A stretch of 64,000 bases of DNA from AC-56 sp963702195 (GTDB lineage Bacteria; Actinomycetota; Thermoleophilia; Solirubrobacterales; 70-9), in contig OY969725.1 in assembly GCA_963702195.1 (NCBI GenBank), forward strand, positions 1,178,001 through 1,242,000, read 5' to 3'. Shown piece by piece: positions 16,691 to 24,700 of this stretch. The notes beneath the pieces are model-generated. The model worked only from the letters and a program-made list of their open reading frames with translations, was not told the origin of the DNA and searched no databases. A program made the position numbers and the translations under genes. Position 1 is the first letter of the stretch, and the number at the start of each line of letters is the position of its first letter.

Positions 16691-17859
16691 CGATCCGCGC
16701 GCACCGGCGTCATCGCGTTGATGCCGGTCGCCGCGCGCCCGATGATCAGCTTGTGGATCTGCGAGGTCCCCTCGTACAGCGTGGTCACCCGGGCGTCGCG
16801 CAGGTAGCGCTCGACGGGATAGTCGTCGACGTAGCCGGAGCCGCCGTGGACCTGGATCGCCAGGTTCGCGCACTCGACCGCCGCCTCGGTCGCGTAGAGC
16901 TTGGCGATCGAGGTCTCGGTGGTGTTGGGCTCGCCCTTGTCCTTGAGGATCCCGGCCCGGCGGACCAGTAGCCGGGCCGCGTCCCGCCTCAGGATCATCT
17001 CGGCGATCATCTCCTGGACGAGCTGGAAGCTCGCGATCGGGACGCCGAACTGCTCGCGTTCCTTCGCGTAGTCGACCGAGGCCTGCACGCAGCCCTCGCA
17101 GATGCCGACGCACCCGGCGGCGACCGAGTAGCGGCCGGCCTCCAGGGCTGTCATCGCGATCGTAAATCCGTCGCCGACCTCCCCGAGCAGCGCGTCGTCG
17201 GCGACCTCGACGTCGTCGAGCCCGAGCGACGCCGTGTCCGAAGCGCGGAGCCCGAGCTTGCCGTGGATCTCCTGCGACGAGAAGCCCTCCGACTCGGTGG
17301 GCACGAGGAAGCAGGCGATCCCGCGATGGCGGTCGTCCGGGTTGGTCTGGGCGAAGATCAGCGCCACCTCCGCCACGTTGCCGAGCGAGATCCACATCTT
17401 CTGGCCCGTGATCCGCCAGCCGCCGTCGATCTTCACCGCGCGGGTGCGCATCGAGGACGGGTCGGAGCCGGCGTCCGGCTCGGTCAGGCCAAAGCAGCCG
17501 AAGGCCTCTCCCGCGCACAGCCGGGGGAGCCAGCGCTGCTTCTGCTCCTCGGTGCCCCAGCGCTCGATCGAGCCGCAGACGAGGGAGGTCTGCACTGACA
17601 CTACGGTCCGGGCGGAGGAGTCGCCGCGGCCGATCTGCTCCACGATCAGCCCGTAGTTCACGTAGCTCAGCGACTGGCCGCCGTACTCCTCGTCGACCGT
17701 CGAGCCGAGGTATCCCATGTCGCCGAGGCGGCGGGCGAGCTCGATGTCGAAGCGGGACTCGCGGTCGTTGTCGCGCGCCCGGGGGATGATCTCGTTGTCG
17801 GTGAAGTCCCGGGCCGTCTCGGAGATCAGGCGCTGCTCGTCGGTCAGGTCGAGGTCCAC
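16687..17859 (-). CDS. Acyl-CoA dehydrogenase
   Basis: 390 residues, GTG start at 17859. FAD-dependent enzyme that introduces the trans-2 double bond into acyl-CoA. The sequence follows the family throughout: N-terminal helical domain (DEQRLISETARDF), the FAD-binding CFGLTEPDAGSD segment, the middle beta-domain (GQKMWISLGNVAEV), and a C-terminal helical domain with the catalytic base in TTLYEGTSQIHKLIIGR. The position of this Glu matches short- and medium-chain type dehydrogenases rather than the isovaleryl type, but chain-length specificity cannot be assigned. It is encoded in the same minus-strand run as thiolase, aminotransferase, hydratase, bicupin and hydroxyacyl-CoA dehydrogenase. Confidence 0.92.
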   Translation of the reverse strand: MDLDLTDEQRLISETARDFTDNEIIPRARDNDRESRFDIELARRLGDMGYLGSTVDEEYGGQSLSYVNYGLIVEQIGRGDSSARTVVSVQTSLVCGSIERWGTEEQKQRWLPRLCAGEAFGCFGLTEPDAGSDPSSMRTRAVKIDGGWRITGQKMWISLGNVAEVALIFAQTNPDDRHRGIACFLVPTESEGFSSQEIHGKLGLRASDTASLGLDDVEVADDALLGEVGDGFTIAMTALEAGRYSVAAGCVGICEGCVQASVDYAKEREQFGVPIASFQLVQEMIAEMILRRDAARLLVRRAGILKDKGEPNTTETSIAKLYATEAAVECANLAIQVHGGSGYVDDYPVERYLRDARVTTLYEGTSQIHKLIIGRAATGINAMTPVRADR

Positions 17860-17869
17860 GGCGGCTCCC

Positions 17870-18673
17870 CTATTCCTCGCCCAGCGCTTCTTGAAGGGAG
17901 AGCTGGAACGCCTCGGCGGCCTCCTTCGTCCTGGGGCCGGGGATCTCGAGGGCGAAGTCGTCGATCGCCGAGACGGGTTGGACCTCGCGCACCGTTGAGG
18001 CCAGGAACGCCTCGTGGGTCCCGAGCAGGTCGTCGACCCCGAACTCGCCCTCCTCGACGTGAAGCGCCTGGATGATGTGCGCCCGGGTGATCGACTCCAG
18101 AATGCCCGACCCGATGGAGGGCGTGCGCAGCCCGCCCTCGGGAGAGACCCAGAAGATCGTCGAGGTCGGGGCCTCGAGCACGATCCCGTCGGGTCGCACC
18201 AGCAGCGCCTCGTCGAAGCCCCGGCCCTGCGCGATGCGGGTGGCCTGCATGTTGGCCGCGTAGGAGAGCGACTTGACCCCGGTCAGGATGATCGAAGGCG
18301 AGTAGGTCACGGTCGCCAGGCGCACCGAGTGGCCCTTGTCCGGAAGGCTCTCGATCAGCAGGATCCGCCGCCCGCCACGGGTTACGACGATCCGAAGCTG
18401 AGCGTCGCCGGCGCCGAACGCCTCCAGGAGCGCGTCGAGCTCGCGCTCGAGCGGCTCGCGCTCCACCGTGAGCTCGATCGCTCCCGCCGAACGCTCGAGT
18501 CGGTCGAGGTGCTGCTTCAGCGCGAACGGGTGCCCCTCATAGAGGCGGATCACCTCGAACACTCCGTCGCCGCGGTACAGGCCGTCGTCCGGCAGCGCGA
18601 TCGTCGCCTGGGCGGTCGGCGAGATCGACCCGTCCACGCTCGCCAGCTCCTGGATGGTCGCCACGTCGGTCAC
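17870..18673 (-). CDS. Class IV aminotransferase (branched-chain aminotransferase / aminodeoxychorismate lyase family)
   Basis: 267 residues, GTG start at 18673. PLP enzyme of fold type IV. Visible motifs are LYRGDGVFEVIRLYEG near the N-terminus, the Lys in VKSLSYAANM expected to bind PLP, GFDEALLV, and the phosphate-binding EAPTSTIFWV region followed by GILESITR. Length suits either an aminodeoxychorismate lyase (PabC) or a D-amino-acid/branched-chain aminotransferase. It lies 10 bases before the acyl-CoA dehydrogenase and downstream of thiolase, so a catabolic role feeding 2-oxo acids into acyl-CoA degradation is possible, but folate synthesis cannot be excluded. Confidence 0.82.
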   Translation of the reverse strand: MTDVATIQELASVDGSISPTAQATIALPDDGLYRGDGVFEVIRLYEGHPFALKQHLDRLERSAGAIELTVEREPLERELDALLEAFGAGDAQLRIVVTRGGRRILLIESLPDKGHSVRLATVTYSPSIILTGVKSLSYAANMQATRIAQGRGFDEALLVRPDGIVLEAPTSTIFWVSPEGGLRTPSIGSGILESITRAHIIQALHVEEGEFGVDDLLGTHEAFLASTVREVQPVSAIDDFALEIPGPRTKEAAEAFQLSLQEALGEE

Positions 18674-18713
18674 GTTGGGCCGAGGCTATATGAGTCGCGA
18701 CGCCGTCCGCGCC

Positions 18714-19931
18714 TCATTGGGCCGCCGCCGGGTTCTCGACCAGCGTCGCCACTCCCTGGCCGACGCCCACGCAGAGGGCCGCGATCCCGTACCGCGCCTT
18801 GCGGCGGCGCAGCTCCCAGACGAGGGTCGTCATCAGACGGGCGCCGGAGCAGCCGAGCGGGTGACCGAGGGCGATCGCACCGCCGTTCGTGTTCAGGCGC
18901 TCCTCCTCGATCCCGAGCTCGGCGATGCAGGCGAGGACCTGCGCCGCGAACGCCTCGTTGATCTCGATCAGATCGACGTCGTCGAGCGACACGCCCGCGG
19001 CGTCGACCGCGCGGCGGATTGCCGGGATCGGCCCCACGCCCATGACGGCCGGGTCCACGCCGGCGACGCCGATGGAGACGATCCGCGCGAGCGGCTCGGC
19101 GCCCATCGCCTCGGCGCGCTCCGTCGATGCCATGACGAGACAGGCGGCGCCGTCGTTGAGCGTCGACGCGTTGCCCGCCGTGACGGTGCCGCCCTCGCGG
19201 AACGCCGGCCGCAGCTTGGCGAGCTTCTCCAGGGAGCTGTCCGCGCGGGGGCCCTCGTCGATCTCGACCGTGACCGGGTCGCCGCGCCCGCCGGCGGGCG
19301 GCGACTCCACCGAGATCATCTGCTCGGCGAACCGGCCCTCGCGGGTGGCGGCCACCGCGCGCGAATGGCTCTGCAGCGCGAAGCGGTCCTGCTCGGAGCG
19401 CGTCACGCCGTATCGCTCGGCGACGTTCTCGGCGGTCTCGCCCATGGACTCGGTCGAGTAGCGCTCGGCCATCCGGGGATTGATCAGGCGCCAGCCGAGC
19501 GCCGTGTCCTCCATCGTCTGCGGGCCGCGGGGCAGTCCGGCCTCGGGCTTCAGGACCACCCACGGCGCGCGGCTCATGGACTCGGCACCCCCGGCCAGGT
19601 ACAGGTCGCCCTCGCCCAGTCGCAGGGCCCGCGAGGCCTGGTTGACCGCCTCGAGCCCGGAGGCGCAGAGGCGGTTGACGGCGACTCCGGGGACCTCGAC
19701 GGGAAGCCCGGCGAGAAGCGATGCCATGCGCCCCGCGTCGCGGTTGTCCTCGCCCGACTGGTTCGCCGCTCCCCAGTAGACGTCGCGGACGGCCTCGGGA
19801 TCGAGGCCGGTGCGCTCGACCGCGGCGCGGATGGTCTCGGCAGCCAGGTCGTCTGGCCGCACGCCCGCGAGAACGCCCCGGTAGCGCCCCATGGGCGTGC
19901 GCACGGCGTCGATGATGAAAGCGTCAGGCAT
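18714..19931 (-). CDS. Acetyl-CoA acyltransferase (thiolase)
   Basis: 405 residues, ATG start. Cleaves 3-ketoacyl-CoA with CoA in the last beta-oxidation step. All catalytic elements are present: nucleophile Cys in NRLCASGLEAV, AGGAESMSRAP, the NEAFA motif, the His in GGAIALGHPLGCSGAR, and the second Cys in ALCVGVGQG. It is the first gene of the minus-strand cluster and is separated from the aminotransferase by 40 bases, so it may share the promoter upstream of 19931. With the three other enzymes downstream it makes a full beta-oxidation set. A PcaF-type role (3-oxoadipyl-CoA) is an alternative, as the family does not separate cleanly by motif. Confidence 0.92.
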   Translation of the reverse strand: MPDAFIIDAVRTPMGRYRGVLAGVRPDDLAAETIRAAVERTGLDPEAVRDVYWGAANQSGEDNRDAGRMASLLAGLPVEVPGVAVNRLCASGLEAVNQASRALRLGEGDLYLAGGAESMSRAPWVVLKPEAGLPRGPQTMEDTALGWRLINPRMAERYSTESMGETAENVAERYGVTRSEQDRFALQSHSRAVAATREGRFAEQMISVESPPAGGRGDPVTVEIDEGPRADSSLEKLAKLRPAFREGGTVTAGNASTLNDGAACLVMASTERAEAMGAEPLARIVSIGVAGVDPAVMGVGPIPAIRRAVDAAGVSLDDVDLIEINEAFAAQVLACIAELGIEEERLNTNGGAIALGHPLGCSGARLMTTLVWELRRRKARYGIAALCVGVGQGVATLVENPAAAQ

Positions 19932-19990
19932 GTTGGCGCGGGGCGTTACCCCCGAGTCTGGCCGGTGCCGTACTGTTGCTTGAGAGGTCC

Positions 19991-20314
19991 ATGGACTTCA
20001 TTCTCCTAAGCCTGGGCTCGATCGCGTTGATCGTCGTCGTGCTCGTTCTCGTCGCTCGCGCCTATCCCGGCAGCGGCGCCGACCTCGTCGACTGGCGGCC
20101 CACCCGCTCCTACGAGGACGAGGCACGTCTCGAGAGCGAGGACATCCAGCAGATGATCGAGGCGCAGAACGTTATGCGAAGGCGCCGCGGCAAGCCGGAC
20201 ATGACGCCAGCCGACGCCTCGCGGATGGCCCGCGAGGACCAGGAGATCCGCGAGCGCCAGCGCAGCTCCTACGACGATCGCCTCGACGAGCTGGAGGACG
20301 AACTGGGGGTCTGA
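19991..20314 (+). CDS. Small membrane-anchored protein with a charged cytoplasmic tail
   Basis: 107 residues. One N-terminal TM helix (about 3-24) is followed by a strongly charged, probably helical tail rich in Arg, Glu and Asp (MRRRRGKPDMTP, then REDQEIRERQR). I chose the ATG at 19991, preceded by GAGAGG; an in-frame TTG at 19976 would add five residues. I do not recognise the family. The gene is divergent from the thiolase gene and 21 bases ahead of the Rossmann-fold gene on the same strand. Confidence 0.65.
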   Translation: MDFILLSLGSIALIVVVLVLVARAYPGSGADLVDWRPTRSYEDEARLESEDIQQMIEAQNVMRRRRGKPDMTPADASRMAREDQEIRERQRSSYDDRLDELEDELGV

Positions 20315-20335
20315 CCCCCTGGCGGGCGGGGAGCG

Positions 20336-20836
20336 GTGGCGCGGGCGTACATCGTCGGCTGCGGCTGTCGCGGGGGCACACTTGGGCTGCGCCTCCACCG
20401 GGCGGGGTGGCAGGTTCGGGGGACGACGCGGGACCCCCGGAACGCCGACCGGATCCTCGAGGCCGGCCTCGAGGCCGTGGTCGCCGATCCGGATCGGGTG
20501 GGGACCGTCCTGGAGCACGTCGGCGACGTGACAGTCCTGTTCTGGCTGCTGGGTTCCGCTGCCGGCGAGCCGGATCTCATCGAGGCGCTCCACGGCCCGC
20601 GACTCGAGCGGCTCCTCACGGAGCTCGTGGACACGCCGGTGCGGGGCGTGGTGTATGAGGCCGCCGGCAGTGTCCCGACGAAACAGCTCGAGCGCGGCGC
20701 GGCGATCGTCCGCGCGGCGTCCGAGCGCTGGCGTATCCCCGCGGAGCTCACCGAGGCGGACCCCGGCGACTGGGAGGGATGGCTGGAGGAGATGCTCGCC
20801 GCGTCCGAGCGGCTGATCGGCGCCTCCGTCGAGTGA
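20336..20836 (+). CDS. Short Rossmann-fold NAD(P)-binding protein
   Basis: 166 residues from the GTG at 20336, preceded by GGGGAG. The N-terminus has a dinucleotide-binding pattern (YIVGCGCRGGTLG) followed by GWQVRGTTRDP, like atypical SDRs of the YeeZ type. The rest is too short for a full SDR and there is no YxxxK catalytic pair; the C-terminal third (WEGWLEEML) is helical. It may be a truncated or minimal binding domain. No enzymatic function is assigned. Probably cotranscribed with the small membrane protein just upstream. Confidence 0.62.
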   Translation: MARAYIVGCGCRGGTLGLRLHRAGWQVRGTTRDPRNADRILEAGLEAVVADPDRVGTVLEHVGDVTVLFWLLGSAAGEPDLIEALHGPRLERLLTELVDTPVRGVVYEAAGSVPTKQLERGAAIVRAASERWRIPAELTEADPGDWEGWLEEMLAASERLIGASVE

Positions 20837-20848
20837 TTCGGGCGGCGC

Positions 20849-21220
20849 CTACTGGATCGGCTTCGGCTGGATCTGCCTGACGCCGGGCTTCGACCAGGGC
20901 GCCGAGTTCGGGACGTGCTTGCCGACTCCGGTGTCCAGCTTGCCGATGAGGGCGATGCCGCCGATCAGGACCACCGCGAGGACGGCCACAAACAGGCCGT
21001 AGAGCGCAAGCTGCCTGGCCTTGGTCGGCCCGTAGGTCTGGCCGACGACCGCGCGGCGCTTGTCCTTGCCCATCGCGTCGACCTCGGACTGCTCGTGGCG
21101 CGCGAGCCGCTCCTCGACGGGCTCGCGGTCGATGACCGTGTTCGGCCCGAGCGACGGTCCGGTGATTCCCGACTCGCCGTGCCCGCGACCCTCGCCGGTG
21201 TCGCGCGTTGTCTCCTCCAT
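20849..21220 (-). CDS. Small single-pass membrane protein
   Basis: 123 residues. A polar N-terminal half is followed by a basic stretch (MGKDKRRAVVGQTYGPTKAR), one TM helix (about 72-93) and a short extracytoplasmic tail ending in KPGVRQIQPKPIQ. The conserved-looking core begins at the internal Met50, so the real start could be there; the ATG at 21220 has GGAGGG directly before it. Function unknown. The gene is convergent with the Rossmann-fold gene (12-base gap) and divergent from the rhodanese gene. Confidence 0.62.
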   Translation of the reverse strand: MEETTRDTGEGRGHGESGITGPSLGPNTVIDREPVEERLARHEQSEVDAMGKDKRRAVVGQTYGPTKARQLALYGLFVAVLAVVLIGGIALIGKLDTGVGKHVPNSAPWSKPGVRQIQPKPIQ

Positions 21221-21358
21221 CCCTCCTCACACCTAAGCACATGGCCGGTCTTCTCGCCACCCCCAACCGGGCATCGATAGGCAACGTTGACGCGGGGACG
21301 GATACCGAATAGCCTTAACTCCGATAGGGATTAGGGAAAATAGGACGGAGGAGCTGCG

Positions 21359-22207
21359 ATGGCTGACTACGCGAAGGACGTTTTGGTTGAGACCGACTGG
21401 GTCGCCCAGCACCTTGACGACGACGGGATCCGGATCGTCGAAGTCGACGAGAACCCCGCGCTCTATGCGGAGGCGCACATCCCCGGCGCGATCGGCTTCG
21501 ATTGGAAGCATGACCTTCAGGACCAGGTGAAGCGAGACTTCCTCTCTCCGGAGGACTTCGGCAACCTGATGGGCAGCCGCGGCATCTCAAACGACCACAC
21601 CGTGGTCCTCTACGGCGACCGCAACAACTGGTTCGCCGCCTACACGTACTGGTACTTCCTCTACTACGGCCACGACAAGGTGAAGCTGGTCAACGGCCCG
21701 CGCGAGAAGTGGATCGCCGAGGGTCGCGACACCACGACCGACGTCCCCTCGTATCCCGAGGCGACCTTCAACACGAGCGGCCCCGACGAGTCGATTCGCG
21801 CCCGCCGCCAGGAGGTCCTCGACGCGCTCAACGCCGGGAAGAGCCTCGTCGACGTCCGCAGCCCGCAGGAGTACTCCGGCGAGCTGATCGCCATGGCCGG
21901 CTACGAGCAGGAGGGCGCGCAGCGCGCCGGCCACATCCCCGGCGCGATCTCCGTCCCGTGGGCCCAGGCCGTGAACGAGGACGGCACCTTCAAGTCGGCG
22001 GACGACCTGCGCGAGCTCTACTCGTCCAAGGGCGTGATCGCGGACGGCGACAACGACGTGATCGCCTACTGCCGGATCGGCGAGCGGTCGGCACACACCT
22101 GGTTCGTCCTCCACGAGCTCCTCGGCATCGACGACGTCGTCAACTACGACGGCTCGTGGACCGAGTGGGGCAACCTGGTGGACGTGCCGATCGAGAAGGA
22201 CGTCTGA
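21359..22207 (+). CDS. Thiosulfate sulfurtransferase (tandem rhodanese)
   Basis: 282 residues, ATG start with GGAGGAGC upstream. Transfers sulfane sulfur from thiosulfate or mercaptopyruvate to a thiophilic acceptor. It has two rhodanese domains. The N-terminal one (about 10-130) is structural, with VLYGDRNNW where the catalytic Cys would be. The C-terminal one (about 155-280) has LVDVRSPQEYSG, AGHIPGAISVPW and the active loop AYCRIGERSAHTW with the catalytic Cys. The CRIGERS loop is of the thiosulfate type common in actinobacterial CysA/SseA proteins. No signal peptide, so it is cytoplasmic. The 138-base upstream gap probably holds its promoter. Confidence 0.9.
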   Translation: MADYAKDVLVETDWVAQHLDDDGIRIVEVDENPALYAEAHIPGAIGFDWKHDLQDQVKRDFLSPEDFGNLMGSRGISNDHTVVLYGDRNNWFAAYTYWYFLYYGHDKVKLVNGPREKWIAEGRDTTTDVPSYPEATFNTSGPDESIRARRQEVLDALNAGKSLVDVRSPQEYSGELIAMAGYEQEGAQRAGHIPGAISVPWAQAVNEDGTFKSADDLRELYSSKGVIADGDNDVIAYCRIGERSAHTWFVLHELLGIDDVVNYDGSWTEWGNLVDVPIEKDV

Positions 22208-22278
22208 GTAGGCCGATTCGCGCCGCGCGAACCGAAGTTGGGCAACTAGGGCCCGGGGCGTTCGCGGGGGCCGTTGTC

Positions 22279-22845
22279 CTACTTGCCCTGTTCCGGGGAG
22301 TCCACCCGCTCCAGGAAGTCCGACAGGATCCGGGCGGTCGCACCCCAGATCATGTGCTCCCCGATCTCGTAGGTCGGGGTGCGGATCGGCACCCCGCGGC
22401 GGATGAGGCGCCGCATGGCGAATCCCTCGCGCAGCTGGTCCAGGCTGAACATCAGGACGGCGGCGACCTCGCTCGGGTTCGGCCGGAAGCGCAGGCCGTC
22501 AGGGATGGTCCCGACGAATGGGTGCACCTTGTAGCCGGTGACGAAGGTGCCCACCGGGGGCAGGGCGCCCGCGACGTCCACCTCATCAGGGCTTAGACCG
22601 ATCTCCTCCTCGGCCTCGCGGAGGGCCGTGTCGAGAAGCGCCTCGTCCGGACTGTCCGGGCGGCCGCCCGGGAAGGAGATCTCGCCGGCGTGGCGCCTCA
22701 GGTCCAGGCGGCGCTCGGTGAAGACGAGCCCGGGGCGCTCCGAGTGGCCGAATAGAGGGAGGAGCACCGCGGCATTGGTCCCGCCCGGCGCCTTCATCGC
22801 CTGCGCCTCCTCGGGGCTCAGCAGGACGCTCGCGAGGGAATCCAC
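22279..22845 (-). CDS. Nudix hydrolase, CoA-pyrophosphatase (NudL) type
   Basis: 188 residues from a GTG at 22845. The Nudix box is complete: GGRPDSPDE, then LREAEEEIGL. An upstream FTERRLDLRRHAGEISFPGG stretch, broken by the Nudix box, matches the NudL/coenzyme A diphosphatase subgroup, which cleaves CoA to phosphopantetheine and 3',5'-ADP with Mg2+. The frame extends further upstream but that part reads across the neighbouring SDR, so this start is preferred. It follows the SDR stop by five bases and is probably in one operon with SDR, OsmC and cobalamin adenosyltransferase. Confidence 0.84.
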   Translation of the reverse strand: MDSLASVLLSPEEAQAMKAPGGTNAAVLLPLFGHSERPGLVFTERRLDLRRHAGEISFPGGRPDSPDEALLDTALREAEEEIGLSPDEVDVAGALPPVGTFVTGYKVHPFVGTIPDGLRFRPNPSEVAAVLMFSLDQLREGFAMRRLIRRGVPIRTPTYEIGEHMIWGATARILSDFLERVDSPEQGK

Positions 22846-22850
22846 CGCGC

Positions 22851-23651
22851 CTAGATGATGACCGGGACGGAGCCGCCGTCGACGCTCCACGCCGCCCCGG
22901 CGACGTAGGAGGCGCGCTCCGAGCACAGGAAGACGATCGCGTCCGCGATCTCGGCGACCTCCGCCAGCCGACCGATCGGGCGTCCGGATCCCGCCGCCTC
23001 GAGCGCCGCCTCGCGTGAGTCGTGACCCGACAGCTCGGCGGCCTGGTCGAGGAGGCCGCCGGGGGCCATCCACAGGTCCGACTTCACCGGCCCGGGGCAG
23101 ATCGCGTTCACCAGCACGCCCTGCTTCGCGTACCCGTCGGCGAACAGGCGCGACAGGGACAGCTCCGCCGCCTTCGCCACCGAGTACTCGGGCATCTGGC
23201 CGCTCGGGCGCTTGGCGGCGCTGGAGCAGACGTTCACCACCCGGCCCCAGCCGCGCTCGGCCATCGCGGGGATCGCGGCCCGCATGGCCCGCATCGGGGC
23301 CATCACGTTGAGCTCCCATGCCGCGTCCCAGTCATCGTCGGGCACATCCAGGAGCCGACGCCTGGACGCTGTGCCCGCATTGTTGACGAGCACGTCAAGG
23401 CCGCCGAACCGCTCGGAGGCCGCGGCGACCATTCGCTCGCCCGCGTCCGGCTCGGTGATGTCGAGGACGAGAGCCTCGGCATCCCCGCCGGCAGCGGAGG
23501 CCCGGCTGACCGCCTCGGCGAGCGCCTCCGCCGACCGCGCGACCAGGACGACCCGGGCGCCCTCGCCGCAGAGGCGCTCGGCGACGGCGAGCCCGATGCC
23601 GTGGCTGGCGCCGGTGACGGCGCACGCCCGTCCCTCGAGTCCCATGTCCAT
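22851..23651 (-). CDS. Short-chain dehydrogenase/reductase
   Basis: 266 residues from the ATG at 23651; a second ATG six bases later (MGLEG) is also possible. Classical SDR motifs: cofactor-binding TGASHGIG, NNAG, catalytic Ser in NVCSSAAKRPS, YSVAK with the catalytic Tyr and Lys, and the PG motif ICPGPVKSD. The C-terminal GGSVPVII is normal for the family. The basic residue after the first strand (ARSAEAL) suggests NADP(H), but this is a weak indicator. Substrate unknown. It lies 17 bases after the OsmC-like gene in a minus-strand operon. Confidence 0.87.
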   Translation of the reverse strand: MDMGLEGRACAVTGASHGIGLAVAERLCGEGARVVLVARSAEALAEAVSRASAAGGDAEALVLDITEPDAGERMVAAASERFGGLDVLVNNAGTASRRRLLDVPDDDWDAAWELNVMAPMRAMRAAIPAMAERGWGRVVNVCSSAAKRPSGQMPEYSVAKAAELSLSRLFADGYAKQGVLVNAICPGPVKSDLWMAPGGLLDQAAELSGHDSREAALEAAGSGRPIGRLAEVAEIADAIVFLCSERASYVAGAAWSVDGGSVPVII

Positions 23652-23668
23652 CGGCTCGCTCCCGGCCG

Positions 23669-24076
23669 TCAGCCTGCGGACTCGACGCGGTCGGTGATGC
23701 TGACCTCGTCCTCGTGCGCGATCAGCCGGTGCACGGGGCACTTGCCGGCGATCGTCCGCAGGCGGTCGGCTTGATCGCCGGTCAGCTCGGTGGGCACGCG
23801 GAGGGTGACCTCGAAGGCGCTGGGCCGGCTCGCCTCGCCGACCTCCATCTGGACCTCGACCTCGACCTCGCCGAGGTCCCAGCCCTTGCGATCCGCGTAC
23901 ATCTCCGTCGTGATCGCGGTGCACGCGGCGAGCGCGGCGGCGACGGTGCGGATGGGGGAGGGGCCCTCGTCGCCGCCTCCGGCCTCCTCAGGCTCGTCGA
24001 TCACGAGGCGGTGACCGCCCTGGATCTCGACGTCGTGCGTGAAGCCCTGCCGGCGGCGAGCCGTGACCCTAACCAT
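23669..24076 (-). CDS. OsmC/Ohr-family peroxiredoxin-like protein
   Basis: 135 residues. Thiol-dependent reductase fold acting on organic hydroperoxides. The two family cysteines are present, in AACTAITTEMYADRKG and GKCPVHRLI, and the family's GPSPIRTVAAALAAC region precedes the first. The ATG at 24076 overlaps the end of the adenosyltransferase gene by eight bases; an ATG at 24091 would add five residues. Closer to YhfA-type OsmC proteins than to Ohr by the C-terminal PVHRLI motif. Likely translationally coupled to the upstream gene. Confidence 0.82.
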   Translation of the reverse strand: MVRVTARRRQGFTHDVEIQGGHRLVIDEPEEAGGGDEGPSPIRTVAAALAACTAITTEMYADRKGWDLGEVEVEVQMEVGEASRPSAFEVTLRVPTELTGDQADRLRTIAGKCPVHRLIAHEDEVSITDRVESAG

Positions 24077-24647
24077 CGGCGACACCCGCATCGCGGCCCT
24101 GGAAGAGCTCGGGGTCCGGGACATCGGCGTACCGCGCCATCGCGAACGCCAGGTCCGAGGCCCGGTTGACATAGCGAAGCACCGCGTCCGACGCGAGCCC
24201 GTCGTCCTCCTTCAGCGCGACGACGCGCCGCTCGGCGCGACGGATCGCGGTCCTGGCCACGTCGAGCTGCGCCGACAGGGTCGTCCCGCCGGTGATCACG
24301 AACTTCGGCGGCAGGTCCACCCGATCCATGTACCGGTCGATCAGCGACTCCAGCGTCTCGACCATTCCGTCGTCGATCCGGCTGATGCCCTCCTGCAGGC
24401 GCCCCTCGGCGTCGGGCGCGGTTGCGAGCTCGGCGCCGGCGACGAAGAGCTCGCCCTGAAGCCGGAGGATGTCCGCGGCGAGCTCGCCGTCCTCGGGGCC
24501 GCAGAGCGAACGCGCGACGCCGAGCGCGGAACCCGCCTCGTCGACCGAGCCGTAGGCCTCCGTGCGCGCGTCGTCCTTGGCGACCCTGCCTCCGTACCAG
24601 AGCGAGGTGGTGCCGTCGTCACCCTTGCGCGTGTAGATGCGCGTCAC
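24069..24647 (-). CDS. PduO-type ATP:cob(I)alamin adenosyltransferase
   Basis: 192 residues from a GTG at 24647, the start that opens with TRIYTRKGDDGTT, the diagnostic ATP-binding N-terminus of this family; the frame could begin 33 bases upstream. Transfers the adenosyl group of ATP to cob(I)alamin to make adenosylcobalamin. Other family motifs are AYGSVDEAGSALG, LFVAGAEL, FVITGGTTLSAQLDVARTAIRRAER and YVNRASDLAFAMARY, with the conserved Arg-rich helix. Present in an operon with OsmC, SDR and Nudix genes; no B12-dependent enzyme is visible in the window. Confidence 0.9.
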   Translation of the reverse strand: MTRIYTRKGDDGTTSLWYGGRVAKDDARTEAYGSVDEAGSALGVARSLCGPEDGELAADILRLQGELFVAGAELATAPDAEGRLQEGISRIDDGMVETLESLIDRYMDRVDLPPKFVITGGTTLSAQLDVARTAIRRAERRVVALKEDDGLASDAVLRYVNRASDLAFAMARYADVPDPELFQGRDAGVADG

Positions 24648-24700
24648 GTGCCAGGACCCTAGCGCGAGCGCGGGGCTCAAGCCCCGGCCTCACGTCCGCC

